Below are positions 14,230 through 18,098 of a stretch of DNA of 18,098 nt, piece by piece. The translations under genes were made by a program, and so were the position numbers. Below the pieces are notes generated by a model. The model was not told the origin of the DNA. It searched no databases and was given only the letters and a program-made list of their open reading frames with translations. Each line of letters opens with the position of its first letter. Position 1 is the stretch's first letter. Origin of the DNA: DASTHS01 sp035718085 (GTDB lineage Bacteria > Actinomycetota > Acidimicrobiia > Acidimicrobiales > Palsa-688); contig DASTHS010000246.1 in assembly GCA_035718085.1 (NCBI GenBank), positions 1 to 18,098 of the forward strand. Reading direction: 5' to 3'.

Positions 14230-15018
14230 CTACGCCACGCCGAGGCGCCGGGCGAAGAAGTCGAGCACCCGGTCGAGCGCCTCGCGGGTCGGGGTGCCCG
14301 GCCGGTCGTCGAGGTCTTCGGTGAGCACCGAGTGCGCCCTCGGCTTGTGCCCGTAGGGGTTGCCCGGGGAGCTGTCGAGCTCGACGCCCACGAACCGGTC
14401 GCCCAGCTCCTCGCGGAGGCGGGCGAAGCGCTCGGCCGGCGCCAGCCGGTCGCCGGTGAAGCGCAGCCCGAGCACCTCGCAGCCGGCCGCCGCCCGGGCT
14501 TTCACCCGGGCCAGGTCAGCCTCGGAGATGCCGAGGTCGCGCTTGTGGCCGGTGGTCAGGCCCACCGGCAGCGAGGGCTGTGACAGCACCGGGGCCACCA
14601 CCGTGTCGTCGACCATCATGGCCAGCGCGAACCCGCCGGTGAGGCACATGCCCACGGCACCGACCCCCGGACCCCCGCAGCGGTCGTGCTCGTCGGCGGC
14701 CAGCCGGCGCAGCCACACCGTCACCGGCGACGCCTGCCCGGTGGCGAACATGGTGAACTCCCGGCTGACGCACGCCCGGGCCATCGTCTGGAGGGCATAG
14801 CCGGCCGACGGTGCCTTGCCGGGCGTCCCGAACAGGTGCGGCATGACCGCCGTCATGCCCCGGTCGGCCACCCGGCGGGCGAAGTCGGCGACCCTGGGCG
14901 TGTTGCCGGGCACCTCCGCCATGACGATCACCGCCGGGCCGCGGCCGCGCCGCCAGACGGTCTTGGTGGCACCGTCGAAGGTGGCGGTGGTCTCGTCGAA
15001 GTCGGGGAACGCGCTCAT
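14230..15018 (-). CDS. Dienelactone hydrolase family protein (alpha/beta hydrolase)
   Basis: A 262-residue alpha/beta hydrolase. The nucleophile is Cys125 in GAVGMCLTGGFAL (120-132), the GxCxGG elbow that marks dienelactone hydrolases. The acid is probably Asp190 (FTGDRLAP) and the base His229 (KPRAHSVLTED). Glu35 in VMAEVPG matches the conserved Glu that holds the resting Cys in DLH. Its classical role is opening dienelactone to maleylacetate in chloroaromatic breakdown, but most genomic members act on unknown esters or lactones. ATG 15018 has a strong AGGAGA site. It overlaps the stop of a short upstream frame (ATGA), so translation is probably coupled to it. An open frame reaches 15240 upstream, without conserved content. 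Confidence 0.88.
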   Translation of the reverse strand: MSAFPDFDETTATFDGATKTVWRRGRGPAVIVMAEVPGNTPRVADFARRVADRGMTAVMPHLFGTPGKAPSAGYALQTMARACVSREFTMFATGQASPVTVWLRRLAADEHDRCGGPGVGAVGMCLTGGFALAMMVDDTVVAPVLSQPSLPVGLTTGHKRDLGISEADLARVKARAAAGCEVLGLRFTGDRLAPAERFARLREELGDRFVGVELDSSPGNPYGHKPRAHSVLTEDLDDRPGTPTREALDRVLDFFARRLGVA

Positions 15019-15149
15019 CGGGTCTCCTGGAGGACGTCGGGGGTGAGGGTCGCCGCCTCCCACCCGGGGGCGCTGGTCGGGCACTGCGCCAGCTCTCCCG
15101 CGGTGCCGGCGAGGTAGATGCCGAACTGGAAGTCGCCGAGGTGGGGCAC
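15015..15149 (-). pseudogene. 44-codon frame resembling the N-terminus of lactate 2-monooxygenase / alpha-hydroxy-acid oxidase
   Basis: From GTG 15149 the frame reads MPHLGDFQFGIYLAGTAG, then a short stretch, SAPGWEAA, LTPDVL and a stop. From memory, FMN-dependent lactate 2-monooxygenases start with GDY-x3-IY-x2-G-x2-G, then P-x-S-x3-WEA and L-P-P-x-VLSYVAGG. The same order and spacing appear here, with a small gap, and the frame stops just where SYVAGG should begin. The remaining roughly 350 residues are absent, and the DLH gene starts at once (ATGA overlap). It is therefore either a deletion relic or a short leader peptide kept for coupling. The start lies exactly 6 nt after a TATGGT box, which suggests it is transcribed and read without a leader. 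The homology is by eye. Confidence 0.5.
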
Positions 15150-15161
15150 CGCCGGACCATA
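15150..15161 (-). promoter_or_regulatory. Leaderless-type promoter: TATGGT plus 6-nt spacer
   Basis: On the minus strand TATGGT (15161-15156) matches TANNNT, and the 6-nt spacer CCGGCG (15155-15150) puts the expected +1 on the G of GTG 15149. This is the standard geometry of leaderless actinobacterial transcripts. No -35 is clear. The aceA terminator (15226-15260) lies upstream, so the DLH unit needs its own promoter. Confidence 0.55.
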
Positions 15162-15225
15162 CGCCCGACGCCCGGACGGCGGGGGAGGGCGCACCGCCGA
15201 GCGACTGCCCCCCGGCCGGGGCGCG

Positions 15226-15260
15226 CCGGGGCCCGGCCACACGCGGTGGCCGGGCCCCGG
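15226..15260 (-). terminator. Terminator of the aceBA unit
   Basis: A perfect 15-bp inverted repeat (15226-15240 with 15246-15260) and a 5-nt loop ACGCG, 31 nt past the aceA stop on the minus strand. It is GC-only apart from one pair and has no U-run. Confidence 0.75.
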
Positions 15261-15291
15261 ACGAGCGACTTCCCCTAGCTGCTAGGAGCCA

Positions 15292-16587
15292 CTAGGCGTG
15301 GAACTGCTCCTCCTCGGTCGACCCGGTGAGGGCCAGGGTGCTCGACGCGCCGGCCGTGATGGTGGTGAGCACGTCGTCGAAGTAGCCGGCGCCCACCTCG
15401 CGCTGGTGACGGGTGGCGGTGTAGCCCTCCTCCTCCATGGCGAACTCACGCTGCTGCAGCTCGACGTAGGCGGTCATGCCGTGCTGGGCGTAGCCGCGGG
15501 CCAGCTCGAACATCGACTCGTTGAGGGCGTGCCACCCGGCCAGGGTGATGAACTGGAAGCGGTAGCCCATGGCCCCGAGCTCCTTCTGGAACCGGGCGAT
15601 GGTCTCGTCGTCGAGGTGGCGCTTCCAGTTGAACGACGGCGAGCAGTTGTAGGCGAGCATCTGATCGGGGTGCTCGGCCTTGACCGCCTCGGCGAACTTG
15701 CGGGCCTCGTCGAGGTCGGGCAGCGAGGTCTCGCACCAGATCAGGTCGCTGTAGGGGGCGTAGGCGAGGGCGCGGGCGATGGCGGCGTCGATCGACGGGG
15801 TCACCCGGTAGAAGCCCTCGGAGGTGCGCTCACCGGTGCAGAACGGCTGGTCGCGCTCGTCGACGTCGCTGGTGAGCAGGTTGGCGCCCAGGCTGTCGGT
15901 GCGGGCCACCACCAGGGTGGGCACCCCGGCGACGTCGGCGGCCAGGCGGGCGGCGAGCAGGGTGCTGATGTGCTGCTGGGTGGGGATGAGCACCTTGCCA
16001 CCCATGTGGCCGCACTTCTTGGCCGACGACAGCTGGTCTTCGAAGTGCACGCCGGCGGCGCCCGCCTCGATCATCATCTTCATCAGCTCGTAGGCGTTGA
16101 GGGCCCCACCGAAGCCGGCCTCGGCGTCCGCGACGACGGGGGCCATCCAGTGGCGGTGCTCGCCGCTGTGGCCGCCCTCCGCCCACTCGATCTGGTCGGC
16201 CCGGCGCAGGGCGTTGTTGATGCGGCGCACGACCATCGGCACCGAGTTGGCGGCGTAGAGGCTCTGGTCGGGGTAGACCTGCTCGCTGAGGTTGGCGTCG
16301 GCGGCCACCTGCCAGCCGGAGAGGTAGATGGCCTGGAGGCCGGCCTTGACCATCTCGATGGCCTGGCCGCCGGTCATGGCGCCCAGGGCGTTGACGTAGT
16401 CCTCGCTGTGCAGGAGCTGCCACAGGCGCTCGGCGCCCAGGCGGGCCACGGTGTGCTCGACCTGCACCGACCCACGGAGGCGGATGACGTCGGCTGCGCT
16501 GTAGGGACGCTCGATGCCCTTCCAGCGGGCGTCGTTGGCCCAGCTCTTCTCGAGCTCGGCGACGGCGGTGTCGAAGGCGGATGCCAT
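15292..16587 (-). CDS. aceA: Isocitrate lyase
   Basis: A 431-residue isocitrate lyase of the AceA (bacterial, ICL1-like) length. The catalytic loop is SSAKKCGHMGGKVL (187-200) with Cys192 in KKCGH. Other landmarks are YLSGWQVAADANLSEQVYPD (88-107), PVVADAEAGFGG (150-161), HFEDQLSS (181-188) and PSFNWKRHLDD in the C-terminal half. It splits isocitrate into succinate and glyoxylate, the first step of the glyoxylate bypass needed for growth on acetate or fatty acids. ATG 16587 has AGGAA about 12 nt upstream. It lies 61 bp after aceB on the same strand, so the two form an aceBA operon, and it ends at a strong hairpin. No regulator such as an IclR or RamB homologue is in the window. Confidence 0.97.
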   Translation of the reverse strand: MASAFDTAVAELEKSWANDARWKGIERPYSAADVIRLRGSVQVEHTVARLGAERLWQLLHSEDYVNALGAMTGGQAIEMVKAGLQAIYLSGWQVAADANLSEQVYPDQSLYAANSVPMVVRRINNALRRADQIEWAEGGHSGEHRHWMAPVVADAEAGFGGALNAYELMKMMIEAGAAGVHFEDQLSSAKKCGHMGGKVLIPTQQHISTLLAARLAADVAGVPTLVVARTDSLGANLLTSDVDERDQPFCTGERTSEGFYRVTPSIDAAIARALAYAPYSDLIWCETSLPDLDEARKFAEAVKAEHPDQMLAYNCSPSFNWKRHLDDETIARFQKELGAMGYRFQFITLAGWHALNESMFELARGYAQHGMTAYVELQQREFAMEEEGYTATRHQREVGAGYFDDVLTTITAGASSTLALTGSTEEEQFHA

Positions 16588-16648
16588 TGGTCTCGGTGGT
16601 TCCTTTGGGTCGTGGGTTGGTCGGGGGCTGCGGTCTGGGTGGCCGGCG

Positions 16649-18098
16649 CTAGGGGAGGCGCTCGTAGGCCGGGAGGGTGAGGAAGGTGGGGAAGTCGTCG
16701 GCGAGGGCGACCTGGTCGAAGACCTGGCGTGCCGCGGTGAGCAGCGCCTCGTCGCCGCCCTCGCCGACGAGCTGCCCGAGCTTCTCGTCGGTCAGGCGGG
16801 TGACCAGCTCGGCGGTGACGGGGGTGCCGTCGGCGAGCGTCCGGCCGTGGTGGATCCACTGCCAGATCTGCGCCCGGGAGATCTCGGCGGTGGCCGCGTC
16901 CTCCATCAGGTCGTCGATGCCGGCGGCGCCGACGCCGCCGAGCCAGCTGGCCAGGTAGCGGATGCCCACCGAGATGTTGGTCTCGAGGCCGGCGCGGGTG
17001 ATCGACCCCTCGGGCGCCTCGACGGTGAGCAGGTCGGCGGCGGTGACGGCCACGTCGGGGCGCTGGCGGTCGAGCTGGTTGGGCCGGTCGCCGAGCACCG
17101 CGTCGAACTCGGCCATCGCGTCCTTGACCATGCCGGGGTGGGCGACCCACGTGCCGTCGAAGCCGTCGCCGGCCTCACGCCGCTTGTCGTCGTGCAGCTT
17201 GGCCAGGGCGGCCTCGGTGACCTCGGGCTTGCGGGTGTTGGGGATGAACGCCGACATGCCACCGATGGCGTGGGCGCCCCGCTTGTGGCAGGTCTGCACC
17301 AGCAGCTCGGTGTAGGCCCGCATGAACGGGCTGGTCATGGTGACCTGGCTGCGGTCGGGCAGCACCTTGGTCGGGTCGTTGGCGAAGCGCTTGGCGACGC
17401 TGAAGATGTAATCCCAGCGGCCGGCGTTCAGGCCGGTGATGTGGGGGCGCAGCTCGTAGATGATCTCGTCCATCTCGAACGCCGCGGTGATGGTCTCGAT
17501 GAGCACCGTCGCCCGGATCGACCCCCGGTCGAGGCCGAGGGTGTCCTCCGCGTGGAACATGACGTCGTTCCACAGGCGCGCCTCGAGGTGCCCCTCGAGC
17601 TTGGGCAGGTAGAAGAACGGGCCGAACCCCTGGGTGAGCGCCTCGCGCCCGTTGTGGAACACGTAGAGGCCGAAGTCGAACAGCGACGCCGAGATGGGCT
17701 CGCCGTCGACCAGGAAGTGCCGCTCGGGCAGGTGCCAGCCCCGGGGGCGCACCAGCAGGGTGGCGGTCTCCTCGTTCAGCTTGTACTCGCGGCTGCCCGA
17801 CTGCTCGGCGGTCAGGTGGATGGTGCGGCGCACGGCGTCCTGCAGGTTCACCTGCCCGGTGACGACGTTGGCCCAGGTGGGGGAGTTGGCGTCCTCCAGG
17901 TCGGCCATGAACACCTTCGCCCCCGAGTTGAGGGCGTTGATCATCATCTTGCGCTCGACGGGCCCGGTGATCTCGACCCGGCGGTCGGCCAGCGCCTTGG
18001 GCGCCTCGTCGACCCGCCAGCTGGCGTCGTCGCGTATCGACGCCGTCTCGGCGAGGAAGTCGGGGCGCTCCCCGCCGTCGAAGCGCGCCTGGCGCTCG
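16649..18098 (-). CDS. aceB: Malate synthase A, 5' end outside the window
   Basis: 483 C-terminal residues are present, against about 530-540 in the family, so roughly 50 N-terminal residues lie beyond 18098. Landmarks of the A-type enzyme are ITGPVERKMMINALNSGAK, FMADLEDANSPTWANV, LLVRPRGWHLPERH, FGLYVFHN, FFYLPKLEGHLEARLW, RATVLIETI, GRWDYIFSVAKRF, GMSAFIPN and DGTWVAHPGMV. It condenses glyoxylate with acetyl-CoA to malate, the second step of the glyoxylate bypass. An internal ATG-ATG at 17947 sits in the middle of a conserved motif and is not the start. The gene precedes aceA by 61 bp, with no terminator between. Confidence 0.96.
   Translation of the reverse strand, partial: ERQARFDGGERPDFLAETASIRDDASWRVDEAPKALADRRVEITGPVERKMMINALNSGAKVFMADLEDANSPTWANVVTGQVNLQDAVRRTIHLTAEQSGSREYKLNEETATLLVRPRGWHLPERHFLVDGEPISASLFDFGLYVFHNGREALTQGFGPFFYLPKLEGHLEARLWNDVMFHAEDTLGLDRGSIRATVLIETITAAFEMDEIIYELRPHITGLNAGRWDYIFSVAKRFANDPTKVLPDRSQVTMTSPFMRAYTELLVQTCHKRGAHAIGGMSAFIPNTRKPEVTEAALAKLHDDKRREAGDGFDGTWVAHPGMVKDAMAEFDAVLGDRPNQLDRQRPDVAVTAADLLTVEAPEGSITRAGLETNISVGIRYLASWLGGVGAAGIDDLMEDAATAEISRAQIWQWIHHGRTLADGTPVTAELVTRLTDEKLGQLVGEGGDEALLTAARQVFDQVALADDFPTFLTLPAYERLP

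Noticed and set aside
15150..15242. Earlier start (15242) for the short hydroxy-acid-oxidase-like frame
   Set aside because: It would begin inside the aceA terminator hairpin and add a Pro/Arg-rich stretch without similarity; the GTG at 15149 fits both homology and the TATGGT spacing.
16649..17947. ATG 17947 as the start of malate synthase
   Set aside because: Conserved malate synthase sequence continues upstream to the window edge, so the gene is simply cut by the window.
1..18098. tRNA, rRNA, insertion sequence, prophage or defence-system genes
   Set aside because: No tRNA cloverleaf, rRNA segment, transposase motif, integrase or recognisable defence domain was seen on either strand.

Overview
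The window is very GC-rich coding DNA with short gaps. Its codon use, GTG starts, GC-rich U-less terminators and gene families (NDMA-dependent alcohol dehydrogenase, AlkK-like acyl-CoA ligase, YkcB/YkcC-like glycosyltransferases) suggest a high-GC actinobacterium, possibly Acidimicrobiia. That placement is inference; no marker gene is present. I see no tRNA, rRNA, CRISPR array, transposase or phage gene, and no gene-free stretch longer than 190 bases.

Left part (1-4890), envelope and signalling. A family-39 glycosyltransferase (C-terminus only, + strand) converges on an ABC1/UbiB-type kinase-like protein. Further right on the minus strand, a family-2 dolichyl-phosphate-mannose-synthase-like glycosyltransferase overlaps a membrane sensor histidine kinase by GTGA, and the ABC1 gene follows. 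No response regulator is next to the kinase.

Middle part (5013-12441), oxidoreductases and acyl-CoA activation. A quinone-oxidoreductase-like gene (-) diverges, across 33 bp, from an AcuI-type acrylyl-CoA reductase. A GTGA overlap links AcuI to an aldo/keto reductase, followed by an NDMA-dependent (probably mycofactocin-dependent) alcohol dehydrogenase. After a strong double hairpin come an AlkK-like acyl-CoA ligase and, 3 bp later, a second acyl-CoA ligase. Together these look like alcohol oxidation, activation of fatty or other carboxylic acids to CoA esters, and reduction of a C3 enoyl-CoA.

Small-gene part (12442-14229). A promoter-like/operator-like cluster plus an intrinsic terminator could frame a small RNA. 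Then come a two-CxxC mini-protein (-), a membrane-anchored hemerythrin-fold protein with lost metal ligands, and a 110-residue orphan behind a symmetric GACGTC element.

Right part (14230-18098), minus strand. aceB (malate synthase A, 5' end outside the window) and aceA (isocitrate lyase) form the glyoxylate bypass and end at a 15-bp terminator hairpin. A separate unit follows: a 44-codon frame that closely resembles the N-terminus of a lactate 2-monooxygenase/alpha-hydroxy-acid oxidase, coupled by ATGA to a dienelactone-hydrolase-family gene. Its GTG lies exactly 6 nt after a TATGGT -10 box, as in leaderless actinobacterial transcripts.

Metabolic reading (inference): alcohol or fatty acid to acyl-CoA, then acetyl-CoA, then glyoxylate bypass. 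I found no clear undescribed system. The best leads are the alpha-hydroxy-acid oxidase relic, the degenerate hemerythrin, the possible small RNA and the symmetric element at 13713-13752.
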